The notes under the pieces: generated by a model
Databases searched by the model: none
What the model saw: only the letters and a program-made list of their open reading frames with translations
What the model was told of the DNA's origin: nothing
Program-made: the position numbers and the translations under genes
Part shown: positions 9,826 through 19,614 of the stretch, piece after piece
Numbering within the stretch: the stretch's first letter is position 1
Layout of the letters: each line of letters starts with the position of its first letter
Assembly: GCA_026625625.1 (NCBI GenBank)
Contig: CP113055.1
Location: forward strand, 994,501-1,058,500
Direction: 5' to 3'
DNA length: 64,000 nucleotides
Origin: Blastomonas sp. SL216
GTDB lineage: Bacteria > Pseudomonadota > Alphaproteobacteria > Sphingomonadales > Sphingomonadaceae

Positions 9826-11129
9826 GGCTTTCTGGGGCCGCTCTTCGGGGCCGTGCGCGGCTTGACGGGCCTCGGCTTGGGTGCGCTTCCCGCAGATTTC
9901 GGCTTGGGCTTTGACGAAGGCTTGGCCGGAGCAGCTCTGCTGCGCCGCTCGCCGCGCCGTTCCTTGCGCAGCGTCTTGGCATGCGCCTTGGCCTGCTGCT
10001 TCTTCACCTCTCGCGTGGCGGGCGGCGGACCATCATCGGCAAAGACCGCATCACCCAGCGACAGATCGAAGCCCAGCTGTTCCATCGAATCGGCGAAATG
10101 TTCGGGCAGATCGGCGATGACGTCGATCGGCGGACCATCGGGATGCGCGATTTTCAGGCGGCGGGCATGCAGGTGCATCTTGCGGCTGATGGTGCCGGTC
10201 AGAAACGCATTCTGGCCGCCATATTTGCCATCGCCCACAATGGGATGTCCGATCGCCGCCAGATGGACGCGCAATTGATGCGTGCGTCCGGTAAACGGCT
10301 GCAGCGCGACCCAGGCCGCGCGCGATCCGGCACGCTCGACCACCTGATAGGCCGTGCGCGAAGGTTGGCCGTTTTCCATGTCGACATGCATCTTCTCGCC
10401 GCCGGTGCCCGGCTGCTTGGCGAGCGGCAGTTCGATCAGGCCCGAATAGATGTCGGGCACGCCGACGACCAGCGCCCAGTAGATCTTCTTCGCGCTGCGT
10501 CCGGCAAAACGCTTGGAGAAATAGGCGGCGCTGCCCGGCGTCCGTGCGAGCAGCAGCGCGCCCGACGTATCCTTGTCGAGCCGGTGGACCAGCTTGGGAC
10601 GCACCGGGCTTTCGTACATCAGGGCTTCGGTCAGCCCGTCGACATGCGCATGGGTGCGCGTTCCGCCCTGCGTGGCAAGACCCGGAGGCTTGTTGATTAC
10701 GATCGCGGCGCGATCCTGGTGAATGACCAGCGACTGCGCAAACGCGACCTGATCCTCGCTCAAGGTGCGCGGGGCGGACTTGGCGGCGGGGCGCTCCATG
10801 TCGCCATCGGCAGGCGGGATGCGGATCGTCTGGCCGGCGACGATCCGGTCGCCTGGACCGACGCGCTTGCCATCGAGCCGCACCTGCCCGGTGCGCGCCC
10901 AGCGCGAGACGAGGTTGAAATTCACATCGGGAAGGTGGCGGTGGAACCAGCGATCAAGCCGGATGCCATCATCATCGCCATCGACAGTGAACTGGCGGGC
11001 TTCGGCCGAGGCCTTGGCGATCGCGGCTCCAGCTTCGGCAGGGCGAGCGCGGCCAGGCGCTGCCCGGCGCGGGCCAGAGGGCTTGCGTCCCGGCGCCTTG
11101 CGCACAGTCGGGCGGGCTGGCGGCTTCAT
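9822..11129 (-). CDS. RluA-family 23S rRNA/tRNA pseudouridine synthase with basic tails
   Basis: A 435-residue enzyme, longer than the usual 310-330. After a basic Ala/Pro/Arg leader of about 45 residues comes an S4 RNA-binding domain (about 47-100). The synthase domain follows with HRLDKDTSG containing the catalytic Asp near residue 188, then GRTHQLRVH and GHPIVGDGKYG. The last 70 residues are a low-complexity Lys/Arg/Pro/Ala tail likely to bind RNA. The likely products are pseudouridines of large-subunit rRNA (RluC-like). It overlaps both neighbours by four bases. Confidence 0.9.
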   Translation of the reverse strand: MKPPARPTVRKAPGRKPSGPRRAAPGRARPAEAGAAIAKASAEARQFTVDGDDDGIRLDRWFHRHLPDVNFNLVSRWARTGQVRLDGKRVGPGDRIVAGQTIRIPPADGDMERPAAKSAPRTLSEDQVAFAQSLVIHQDRAAIVINKPPGLATQGGTRTHAHVDGLTEALMYESPVRPKLVHRLDKDTSGALLLARTPGSAAYFSKRFAGRSAKKIYWALVVGVPDIYSGLIELPLAKQPGTGGEKMHVDMENGQPSRTAYQVVERAGSRAAWVALQPFTGRTHQLRVHLAAIGHPIVGDGKYGGQNAFLTGTISRKMHLHARRLKIAHPDGPPIDVIADLPEHFADSMEQLGFDLSLGDAVFADDGPPPATREVKKQQAKAHAKTLRKERRGERRSRAAPAKPSSKPKPKSAGSAPKPRPVKPRTAPKSGPRKP

Positions 11130-11518
11130 GCGATCGACCTTGTAAGAGCAAATCCGGCAGCGACCGCCGCCAGCGACAGCAGCACCGATGCCAGCACATA
11201 GCCCAGAGCGCCCAGCAGCTCACCGCGCTCCATCATCTGGAACAGCTCGAGCGAGAACGCCGAAAAAGTGGTGAAGCCGCCGAGCACGCCCACGCCGAGG
11301 AACAGCCGATAGGGCTCGGTCACATGGCCCTTGAGCACCAGCGCGGCGAGCATGCCCATCAGCAGGCCCCCCAGCACGTTGACGCCGAGTGTTGCCACGG
11401 GATAGCCGGTATGCCCCAGCCTGATCGCGATCTGTGTCGCCTGAAAGCGCAATGCAGCGCCCACAGCGCCGCCCGCCATCACCAGACCGGTGGCCTTGAA
11501 AGTCAAATGCGCATCCAT
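11126..11518 (-). CDS. crcB: Fluoride channel CrcB/FluC
   Basis: A 130-residue four-helix membrane protein. It shows the family signatures GAVGAALRF near residue 18, GVNVLGGLLMG near 45 and GGFTTFSAFSLE near 80, which contains the phenylalanine box and polar track of the pore. Two antiparallel copies form a fluoride exporter in the inner membrane. The stop overlaps the RluA-like start. I looked for a fluoride riboswitch in the short region before it and found none. Confidence 0.93.
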   Translation of the reverse strand: MDAHLTFKATGLVMAGGAVGAALRFQATQIAIRLGHTGYPVATLGVNVLGGLLMGMLAALVLKGHVTEPYRLFLGVGVLGGFTTFSAFSLELFQMMERGELLGALGYVLASVLLSLAAVAAGFALTRSIA

Positions 11519-11579
11519 CCCGCTGCCTTAGCGGGATTGGACGCGCATTGGGAAGGGTTATTCGGCGATGCGCCGCGGG

Positions 11580-11795
11580 TCAGGCCGCGTGGCCATCGCG
11601 CGCAGCGGCTTCGGCCTGCTCAAGCTCTTCGGCTTCAGCACCATCCAGCGCGTCAGCCGCTTCGCGGGCCTTCGCCTCGACCTGCTGCTTGTCGGCTGCA
11701 AACTCTTCCTGCGCAGCGCGGAAATTCTGCGCCGCCTTGTAATTGCCTTCGCCGAACTCCTTGCCGGCATTGGGGTTCTCAGCATTCTCGGCCAT
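11580..11795 (-). CDS. Small acidic helical protein, unknown
   Basis: A 71-residue soluble protein rich in Ala, Glu and Lys, predicted as one long amphipathic helix. The start at 11795 has GGAG nine bases upstream. The N-terminus NPNAGKEFGEGNYKAA followed by FRAAQEEFAAD resembles short uncharacterised alphaproteobacterial proteins. There is no signal peptide, cysteine or histidine cluster. Function is unknown; a stress-related or nucleic-acid-associated role would be a guess. Confidence 0.65.
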   Translation of the reverse strand: MAENAENPNAGKEFGEGNYKAAQNFRAAQEEFAADKQQVEAKAREAADALDGAEAEELEQAEAAARDGHAA

Positions 11796-11858
11796 GTGCG
11801 TGCTCCTTTGGCAGGGTTTTCCTGCCATCGGTTACGCCAGCCGGTGCAAGCGGTTCCC

Positions 11859-13730
11859 TCAGCGCTTCAGCAGCGCCGCAAACCAGCCCGCATCCGCCCT
11901 GGCGACATGCCGGGGCGGCAGCGCGCCCGAGCATTCCAGGCACCAGGCCTGCACGCCCTGCACTCCGCTCAACACATTGAGATCGCCCAGCACCTGGCCG
12001 AGGGCCGCGCGCTGCTGCCATGCCAGCCGTGCAACCAGCCCGTGCGCCTGCTTCTCCTGCTCTGCCGGAGCGAACATGCCCGAGACGAACTGCTCGAACG
12101 GATCGGGCTCGGTCTCCAGATATTTCACGCTATAGCCGTCCTTCGCGAGCTTTGCTCGCTTGGCTGCCTCTGCAATGGCGTCCTCGATTCCGCCGAAGCG
12201 ATCGACCAGCTTGATCTGGCGCGCCGTGCCGCCATCCCAGACGCGGCCCTGCGCGATATTGTCGACCTGCTCGACACTCATCCCCCGCGCCTTGCCAACC
12301 AGCGCCAGGAAGCGGCGATAATCATGCTCGATCGTGCCCTGGATGAAGGTGTCCACGGTGCTGTTGAAACCGCCGAACACATCGGGCTGGCCCGAAAGCG
12401 GGGTCGTCGCGACGCCGTCCGCCTTCACGCCATAATCCGCCAGCGCCCGTTCAAAACTCGGCAGCACGGCAAAGATGCCGATCGATCCGGTAATCGTCGA
12501 AGGTTCGGCGAAGATGGCATCGCCTGCGGTCGAGACCCAATAGCCGCCGCTTGCCGCGACATTGCCCATCGAGACGATGACCGGGATCTTGCGCTTGCGA
12601 TATTCCTCAATCGCGCGGCGGATCTGTTCGGAGGCAAATGCCGAGCCGCCAGGCGAATCGACTCGCACCACCAGGGCCTTCACATTGTCGCGCTGCAATC
12701 CGTCGTGCAGCAGTTCTTCGATCCGGTCGCCGCCAGCGGTGCCCGGGCCGGCATCGCCATCGACAATCGTGCCGGCAATCGTGACGACCTGAACCTCGTC
12801 CCCGCCAGTCTTGGCCGGGTTCGCCGCGGTCCAGTCCTTCAGGCTGGTGTGCTTGAAAGCACCTGGACCTTCGTCTTCATCCACCCCCGCGAGGGCGGCC
12901 ACGCGCTTGCCGAAGGCGGTGCGGTCTCCGACCTTGTCGATGATCTTGCGATCGGTGGCGAGCTTGACGAGGTCGCCATTGGCGGCCGTAATGGCGGCAC
13001 CGGGATCAGCGATATAGCTGGCAAGGTCCGCCTTGGGGCGCGCCTTTTTCACGGTCGCCTGCCAGTTCTCCCAGATCGGGCGATAGACCGCGAGCAGCGC
13101 CTGTTCGGCTTCCGGCGACTGGTCAGAACGCAGATAAGGCTCGACCGCGCTCTTGAAGGTGCCGACGCGATAGACATGCGCGGTCACCTTGAAGCGATCA
13201 AGGAAATCCTTGTAATACAGGCGGGTGCCGCCCGGGCCGGTAAAGGCTGCGCCGCCCATAGGGTCGACCCAGATTTCGCTGCCATGCGCTGCCAGCAGAT
13301 AGGCCGCATCGCTGTAGAAGGTCGCAAAGCTGTAAACCGGCTTGCCCTTGGCCTTGGCCCGTCCAATCGCCGCGCCCACCTGTTCGAGCGAGACCTGGCC
13401 GCCGCCCATGAAGCTGTCGAGATCGAGCGCGATGACCTTGATCCGGTCATCCTGCGCCGCCGTGTCGATCGCCCGGATCAGGTCGCGTTCGCGGAACTGC
13501 TTGAGCGGCGCCTGGCCACCGAGCAAAGCGGCAACGGGATCGCTGTTTTCGGGTTCCTCGACAATCACCCCGTCGAGTTTGACGAGCAGCGCGCCTTCGG
13601 TCACCGCCGCCGGATTTGGCCGCCACGACAAGGCTGCCAGGATCAGGCCAAAGAACATCAGCATGGCGAGCAGGACCAGACCATCCTTGATCGCCACCAG
13701 CACCTTCCAGGCGCCTTTTACAAAACCCAT
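11859..13730 (-). CDS. sppA: Signal peptide peptidase SppA, 67-kDa type
   Basis: About 623 residues with a single N-terminal membrane anchor near residues 17-36 and two tandem peptidase-S49 domains, the long E. coli-like form. The catalytic lysine is in VGTFKSAVEP near residue 187 of the first domain. The nucleophile serine is in NVAASGGYW near 390 of the second. It cleaves leftover signal peptides in the inner membrane, with active sites facing the periplasm. The start at 13730 is supported by GGAGCAG just upstream and by the position of the anchor. It follows the bufferin operon but is separated by 120 bases. Confidence 0.92.
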   Translation of the reverse strand: MGFVKGAWKVLVAIKDGLVLLAMLMFFGLILAALSWRPNPAAVTEGALLVKLDGVIVEEPENSDPVAALLGGQAPLKQFRERDLIRAIDTAAQDDRIKVIALDLDSFMGGGQVSLEQVGAAIGRAKAKGKPVYSFATFYSDAAYLLAAHGSEIWVDPMGGAAFTGPGGTRLYYKDFLDRFKVTAHVYRVGTFKSAVEPYLRSDQSPEAEQALLAVYRPIWENWQATVKKARPKADLASYIADPGAAITAANGDLVKLATDRKIIDKVGDRTAFGKRVAALAGVDEDEGPGAFKHTSLKDWTAANPAKTGGDEVQVVTIAGTIVDGDAGPGTAGGDRIEELLHDGLQRDNVKALVVRVDSPGGSAFASEQIRRAIEEYRKRKIPVIVSMGNVAASGGYWVSTAGDAIFAEPSTITGSIGIFAVLPSFERALADYGVKADGVATTPLSGQPDVFGGFNSTVDTFIQGTIEHDYRRFLALVGKARGMSVEQVDNIAQGRVWDGGTARQIKLVDRFGGIEDAIAEAAKRAKLAKDGYSVKYLETEPDPFEQFVSGMFAPAEQEKQAHGLVARLAWQQRAALGQVLGDLNVLSGVQGVQAWCLECSGALPPRHVARADAGWFAALLKR

Positions 13731-13850
13731 TATCTGCTCCGCTTCGGGCGGACGTGCCCCAGGCACCCTATCTAGGCGAGACTGGGCTGCAATGCCACTG
13801 CCCGACGCGACAGACCGTCCATGCGCTTCGACCGCCGACTTGACGACCTG

Positions 13851-14306
13851 TCAACGCGGCGCATTCGGTGTCAGGCCTCGGTCGAAAAGCCGGTCGAACG
13901 CAAACAGCCCGCCGCCCCGCGCGACCAGGATCAGCGCCAGGCCAAACCACATCACATGCGGGTTCCAGAACGCTTCGGGATAGACGAACAGCTGGATCAC
14001 GCCGGTCATCACGAACAGGCCCGCTGCGCCAAACCGCGTCGCCAGGCCCAGCATCACCAAAACGGGCAGCATGTGCTCGGCATAGGTCGCAATCGTGCCC
14101 GTGATCTCGGGGGCGGGCATGTGATATTCATCGCGGAACAGATCATAGGTAATCGGGTTGATCGTCAGCCAGCTCCCCTCCTCCACCTTGGTGCGCGCCG
14201 AGCGCCAGAATTGCGCAGCCAGCGCAAGGCGAACGACGAGAAGGGCAAGGCCGTTGAAGATGCGGCTGTCGAGCAGCGCAAGTCCGCGCTGGATAAGATC
14301 GGTCAT
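13851..14306 (-). CDS. bufD: DoxX-family membrane protein, BufD of bufferin operon
   Basis: A 151-residue protein with four hydrophobic segments and the DoxX-type arrangement, including RLALAAQFWRSARTKVEEG near residue 25 and FNPxVMWFG-like WNPHVMWFG near 115. Such DoxX proteins accompany bufferin precursors and their MNIO enzymes and are thought to be inner-membrane redox or transport partners. It lies 75 bases downstream of the BufC gene on the same strand, and no promoter is obvious in between, so it is read as the last gene of the operon. Confidence 0.82.
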   Translation of the reverse strand: MTDLIQRGLALLDSRIFNGLALLVVRLALAAQFWRSARTKVEEGSWLTINPITYDLFRDEYHMPAPEITGTIATYAEHMLPVLVMLGLATRFGAAGLFVMTGVIQLFVYPEAFWNPHVMWFGLALILVARGGGLFAFDRLFDRGLTPNAPR

Positions 14307-14381
14307 CGGTGAAGGTTCCGCCAGGTTATCAGGGACAAGGCTGGGACGCCACCAAAGGGGCGCAAGCCGTGCAGCCTGGCC

Positions 14382-15119
14382 TTACCCTTCCGGCTTCGTC
14401 AGCATTCCCGCGCCGATCAGCGCAAAGATCGCGGACAGTGCATCTGCCTCTCCGGCGCTTTCGATGGCCGCACCCAAAAGGTTACGGAACCGGGTGGGTT
14501 GGGCGACCGTCGCGGCAAGATCGGCCTGCAGTGCCGATAGGGGATGCAGCAACACCTCGGCCTCTGGGCGAGTGATCAGGACGTGGCGCATCGCTTCCTC
14601 TGCCCGCTCGGCCAGCTCTGGCAGCAGCGCGGATATGGGACCCTGCACCGTCACCAGCCGAATTGCGGGATGCGCGGCCAGTTGCAGATCGAGCAGGCGA
14701 TCTTCATCCAGACCCGCAAGATCGGTCAGCTGCAGCGGCCGTGCTTCCGCGGAGTGATAAGCCTGCAGCCATGCCCATTCGATCTGTGCGAGATCGCAGG
14801 CAGCGGTACCTTCCGCTTCATCCGCGAGAAACTGCGCAAAGCCCTGCCCCAGCTGCATGAGCTTGCGCGTGCGCACCTCTGGTCGTTCGATGAATCGGCG
14901 CGATGCGCTGTTGAAGGCAGCGTCTCCCATGAGCGCGCGCGTGCGCGGATAGCTGTCCTCGAGTGCAACCAGCCGCGCATGGCTGATCGTGTTGGCGTGC
15001 GCCTTGAGGCCCAGCAGCGCGCGATCGGTGCCATCCGCAAACAGGCCATCCGGAAAGGCCGAGGGCCCTTGTTGGAGCACCGCGATGAAGCGCGCCTGGT
15101 CTTCGGCAAGATCGCCCAT
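14382..15119 (-). CDS. bufC: BufC/MbnC-like partner protein (putative DNA-binding domain, DUF2063)
   Basis: A 245-residue protein of the DUF2063 family, annotated in databases as a DNA-binding domain but known as the obligate partner of DUF692-type multinuclear iron oxidases (as MbnC is for MbnB). Visible family features are the N-terminal Q..F...L segment, GLKAHANTISHARLVALEDSYP-type segment near 40 and WLQAYHSAE near 118. It starts four bases after the BufB stop and should form a complex with BufB to recognise and modify the peptide. A transcription role is not supported by context. Confidence 0.88.
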   Translation of the reverse strand: MGDLAEDQARFIAVLQQGPSAFPDGLFADGTDRALLGLKAHANTISHARLVALEDSYPRTRALMGDAAFNSASRRFIERPEVRTRKLMQLGQGFAQFLADEAEGTAACDLAQIEWAWLQAYHSAEARPLQLTDLAGLDEDRLLDLQLAAHPAIRLVTVQGPISALLPELAERAEEAMRHVLITRPEAEVLLHPLSALQADLAATVAQPTRFRNLLGAAIESAGEADALSAIFALIGAGMLTKPEG

Positions 15120-15123
15120 CGGC

Positions 15124-15993
15124 CTAGGCGGCCTGTGGGGCTGTAGCGCGCGCCATGATCGCAGCAGCGCGGCCCGCTTCTGCCATCAGGACGGCATAAT
15201 CGGGAACATTGGTATCCCATTCGATCAATACTGGTCTTGGCCCGGCGCGAGCCATGAACCGCTCGAACAGCGACCAGGTGAGGTCGGTGATGGCGCTGCT
15301 ATGATCGTCGATCAGCAAAGGCCGGCCGCCATGCCATTCGGTCGCATGGCCCGCGAGGTGAATTTCACCAACATAGGCTGGATCGATGGCGTCGATGACG
15401 GCCACGGGATCGAACTGCAAATTGGTGCAGCTGACTTCGACATTGTTGATATCGAACAATAGGCCGCATCCGCTGCGCCGACACAGCGCGTGGATGAAGG
15501 CGACCTCATCCATCTCGTCATGCGCGAAAGCCAGGGTGCGCGAGGGATTTTCGATCAGGATCGATCGCTGCAACCTGTCCTGCACTTGCCCGATCTGCGC
15601 CGCCATATGGTCGAGCGCGGCCTGGGTATAGGGGATGGGCAGCAGGTCGGGATAGCGGTCGCTGGCATTGCCCGACCAGCTCAGGTGATCGGAGACGCTG
15701 GCCGGCTTATAGCGGGCGCAAAGCACTGCAAGCTGGTCGAGCTCGTCTTCGTCCAGCCCTTCGGCGGTACCGATCGACAGGCCGACACTGTGGAAGCTCA
15801 GCGGATAACGCTCCGCGACCGCCGTCAGCCAGCGATGCGGGGGCCCACCATCGACGAAATAGTTCTGCGGGTGCACCTCTACCCATGCGGGAAGCGGGGT
15901 GCCCGGCTGGGGGTCCAGAACATCGCGATAGTGGGCCGGCTTCAGCCCTATGCCTGTATCGGGGGGAAGCATCGGCTGAGGGATCCGCCGCAT
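15124..15993 (-). CDS. bufB: Multinuclear non-haem iron oxidase BufB (MNIO, DUF692)
   Basis: About 289 residues with a TIM-barrel DUF692/MNIO fold. Predicted iron ligands are in SDHLSW, the ENPS motif, DINNVEVS, the EIHLAGHA histidines, DDHSSA and LIEWDTN. The family uses an iron cluster and oxygen to convert cysteines of a precursor peptide into heterocycles such as oxazolone/thioamide or 5-thiooxazole. ATG 15993 is chosen; ATG 15972 (before MLPPDTGIGLKP, typical family start) is a good alternative, and a TTG at 16038 is possible. It lies directly downstream of the bufA precursor gene and immediately upstream of bufC. Confidence 0.92.
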   Translation of the reverse strand: MRRIPQPMLPPDTGIGLKPAHYRDVLDPQPGTPLPAWVEVHPQNYFVDGGPPHRWLTAVAERYPLSFHSVGLSIGTAEGLDEDELDQLAVLCARYKPASVSDHLSWSGNASDRYPDLLPIPYTQAALDHMAAQIGQVQDRLQRSILIENPSRTLAFAHDEMDEVAFIHALCRRSGCGLLFDINNVEVSCTNLQFDPVAVIDAIDPAYVGEIHLAGHATEWHGGRPLLIDDHSSAITDLTWSLFERFMARAGPRPVLIEWDTNVPDYAVLMAEAGRAAAIMARATAPQAA

Positions 15994-16048
15994 CAGCGTG
16001 GCGATGCCAGGCGCGCCTTGGTGCGCCGGGCATCGCAATCGCAGAACA

Positions 16049-16336
16049 TCAGCCGCGCGGTGTCGGCTTCTTGGCGCCCTTGTGGGGTGCCAGCGATCCG
16101 CCGAGCTTCACGCACTCGCCCTTGGCCACGTACTTCCAGGCATCGCCCTGATAATCGGTGGTCGAAGTGCCCGCGCACGAGGTGCCGGGTCCGGCTGCAC
16201 AGTCATTCTTGCCCTTCAGCGAGATGCCGTAGCATTTTTCCTTCTCGCCAGCCGCAGCAGCAGGCGTGGCGGCAATCGTGGCTGCGGCCAGCACGGCAGC
16301 GGCAGCAGCGCCCAGGGTGATCATCGAATTCGACAT
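16049..16336 (-). CDS. bufA: Bufferin precursor peptide BufA (DUF2282)
   Basis: A 95-residue precursor. A long Ala-rich signal peptide ends near residue 28, followed by a core with four cysteines in the DUF2282 pattern [20 protein letters not shown] and GECVKLGG. A basic Pro/Lys tail PHKGAKKP follows. In bufferins of this class the cysteines are modified by the MNIO complex, and the exported peptide binds and buffers metal, mainly copper. It is the first gene of a four-gene operon and has a good AAGGA before ATG. The metal in this organism is inference. Confidence 0.92.
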   Translation of the reverse strand: MSNSMITLGAAAAAVLAAATIAATPAAAAGEKEKCYGISLKGKNDCAAGPGTSCAGTSTTDYQGDAWKYVAKGECVKLGGSLAPHKGAKKPTPRG

Positions 16337-16407
16337 CGGTCATTCCTTATTGAACAGGGTGGCAAGTTGGACAGCGCGGCTGTCCAGCCTGCCTGTCAGT
16401 GCGATCG

Positions 16408-16433
16408 TTCGCACGGCGCTAGGGCGAGGTTAC
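16408..16433 (-). promoter_or_regulatory. ECF (sigma-F-like) promoter of the bufferin operon
   Basis: Reading the minus strand, GTAACC (16428-16433) is followed after exactly 16 bases by CGAA (16408-16411). This matches the pattern GTAACC-N16-CGAA that I recall for Caulobacter sigma-F promoters of the heavy-metal stress regulon, which includes bufferin genes. It lies about 70 bases upstream of the bufA ATG. The match is direct; the identity of the sigma factor is inference, and no sigma-F gene is adjacent. Confidence 0.75.
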
Positions 16434-16475
16434 TCCGAAATACGACGCGGGGCAAAAAATTCCTTGCCTTACGGG

Positions 16476-16503
16476 TTGACCCGTTTCGCACCTGCGCTAT
16501 CTA
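16476..16503 (+). promoter_or_regulatory. Promoter of groESL
   Basis: TTGACC (16476-16481) and TATCTA (16498-16503) are separated by 16 bases. They lie just ahead of the CIRCE operator, so a transcript would start close to the operator's first arm. CTTG-type bases just upstream and the C at the -10 leave open use by a heat-shock sigma-32 as well as sigma-70. Confidence 0.7.
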
Positions 16504-16511
16504 GCCCCTCG

Positions 16512-16538
16512 TTAGCACTCACCCCGACCGAGTGCTAA
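16512..16538 (+). promoter_or_regulatory. CIRCE operator, HrcA-binding site of groESL
   Basis: A perfect CIRCE element, TTAGCACTC, nine bases, then GAGTGCTAA. It lies just downstream of the groES promoter and about 80 bases before its ATG. HrcA binds here and represses in the absence of heat stress. No hrcA gene is in this window. Confidence 0.97.
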
Positions 16539-16619
16539 TCGCGAATGCAGGCGCAACATCCTGTGCCAGCCGCGAAGGGGGTTTCACTAATTTCAGTGAC
16601 GCAAGGAAAGGCTTAACGC

Positions 16620-16907
16620 ATGACATTTCGTCCGTTGCACGACCGGGTTCTGGTGCGCCGCATCGAAGCCGAAGAAAAGACCGCTGGCGGGATCATCATC
16701 CCCGACGCCGCCAAGGAAAAGCCCTCCGAAGGCGAAGTGATCGCCGTTGGTGAAGGCACCCGTGACGAAGCGGGCAACCGCATCGCGCTCGACGTCAAGG
16801 TTGGCGACAAGATCCTGTTCGGCAAGTGGTCGGGCACCGAAGTGAAGATCAACGGCGAAGACCGGATCATCATGAAGGAAAGCGACATTCTGGGCATTCT
16901 GGGCTGA
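16620..16907 (+). CDS. groES: Co-chaperonin GroES
   Basis: A 95-residue protein of normal length. It has the N-terminal strand [11 protein letters not shown], the mobile loop [17 protein letters not shown] near residue 20, and the C-terminal [10 protein letters not shown]. It caps GroEL in the cytoplasmic folding chamber. AAGGAAAGG precedes the start. groEL follows 51 bases downstream in the same unit, controlled by CIRCE. Confidence 0.98.
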   Translation: MTFRPLHDRVLVRRIEAEEKTAGGIIIPDAAKEKPSEGEVIAVGEGTRDEAGNRIALDVKVGDKILFGKWSGTEVKINGEDRIIMKESDILGILG

Positions 16908-16922
16908 TTTTCAGCTTTCTGA

Positions 16923-18611
<1,689 letters not shown>

Positions 18612-18647
18612 TCCGCACCGCCTGGCCACAAGCCAGAGCAAGAAACG

Positions 18648-18678
18648 GGGCCGGAGGGGAAACCTTCCGGCCCTTTTT
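18648..18678 (+). terminator. Intrinsic terminator after groEL
   Basis: GGGCCGGA at 18648-18655 pairs with TCCGGCCC at 18666-18673, extended inward by three more pairs, and is followed by five T residues. It may also stop the convergent minus-strand gene, since that side also has a T-rich stretch in its own sense. Confidence 0.88.
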
Positions 18679-18685
18679 CATGGTG

Positions 18686-19369
18686 TCAGGCGGTGGCGTT
18701 GAGCGCGGCTTCCATCTCGGTCGCCCGCGCATCGTAGAAGCGCTGGCGCATCAGCTCGACAATCGGCTGAGGGCTGGTCGCAGGCGTGCCCCCGGCAAAG
18801 GGCGGCGCGGGATCATATTCGAGGCTCAGCTGGATCGAGCGTGCCACATCCTCGCCATGCAGATGGGCGATCACCGCCAGTGCAAAGTCGATGCCCGACG
18901 TTACGCCGCCTGCGGTGATGACATGGCCATCGAACACCGTGCGGCCTGGTTCATGGATCGCCCCCACCAGCGGCAGCTGCGCGGTGTAGCCCCAATGGGT
19001 CGTCGCGCGCTTGCCCTGAAGCAGCCCGGCACGGCCCAGGATGAACGCGCCGGTACACACGCTCGTCACCCATTGTGCTGCCTCACCATGGCTGCGGACG
19101 AAATCGATCAATGGCGTGTTCGACAAGGCTGCCGGAACACCCAATCCGCCCGGAACGCACAGCAGATCCGCCTGCGGACAATCTTCGAAACTGACGGTCG
19201 GCACGATCGCGAACCCGGCATCGGTCATCACAGGATGGAGCGTTGCCGCCGCTACATGCAGCCTTGCGCCAGGCATGCGGCAGAGAAACTGGGCTGGCCC
19301 GGTAAAGTCGAGCTGGGTGATCCGGTCAAAGATCGCGAATACGACGTGGAAATCAGGCGCATCGGTCAT
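18686..19369 (-). CDS. DJ-1/PfpI family protein, isonitrile hydratase-like
   Basis: About 227 residues, a normal length for InhA-type enzymes. The nucleophile-elbow cysteine is in SVCTGAFILG near residue 108 and is followed by the AGLLQGKRATTHW block typical of isonitrile hydratases. An acidic residue near the start (TQLDFTGP) fits the family's Asp. It lacks the AraC-type DNA-binding half of GlxA regulators. The start at 19369 has AAAGGAA upstream and removes an implausible 124-residue leader. It may hydrate isonitriles to N-formamides, but other DJ-1 chemistries are possible. Confidence 0.85.
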   Translation of the reverse strand: MTDAPDFHVVFAIFDRITQLDFTGPAQFLCRMPGARLHVAAATLHPVMTDAGFAIVPTVSFEDCPQADLLCVPGGLGVPAALSNTPLIDFVRSHGEAAQWVTSVCTGAFILGRAGLLQGKRATTHWGYTAQLPLVGAIHEPGRTVFDGHVITAGGVTSGIDFALAVIAHLHGEDVARSIQLSLEYDPAPPFAGGTPATSPQPIVELMRQRFYDARATEMEAALNATA

Positions 19370-19603
19370 CGGGCATTCCTTTCGCTTCAGGAAGGTTGCC
19401 CAGGCGCGCGACCGGTTCAAGCGCCCGCTCCCCGATGGTGATCCATCTGATGCGCCAGTTACGGGCAGGCGAAGAATGCAAAGTCCGGCGCATGAAGGCA
19501 AGGCGTTTTGCAGCGCGGCTACAAGAGACAGAGATGCGGCGCAGGGCGTCGGGGCTCGTCCATGGCTTCGGAAGCCCGAAAGGACTGGCCAAAAGCCGAA
19601 TCT

Positions 19604-19614
19604 TATGTCACATA
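19604..19614. promoter_or_regulatory. Candidate operator palindrome TATGTCACATA
   Basis: A perfect 5-base-pair inverted repeat around a central C, in AT-rich bases 33 bases before the metallo-hydrolase start and in the shared divergent region with the InhA-like gene. It could be a regulator site overlapping a promoter; no regulator is adjacent. Confidence 0.35.

Noticed and set aside
11519..11560. Fluoride riboswitch before crcB
   Set aside because: The short region upstream has no GGCGATGGTGTTCGCC-like core or pseudoknot strands, so no riboswitch is claimed.
11568..13775. A 735-codon plus-strand open frame opposite SppA
   Set aside because: It is the antisense of a clear peptidase gene; its protein shows no family motifs and results from high-GC codon use. 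The same applies to long antisense frames opposite topA (41945-44647), groEL (16911-18641), polA and argH.
14382..15119. Transcription factor beside the bufferin genes
   Set aside because: DUF2063 is often labelled DNA-binding, but its position immediately after the MNIO gene fits the BufC/MbnC partner role.
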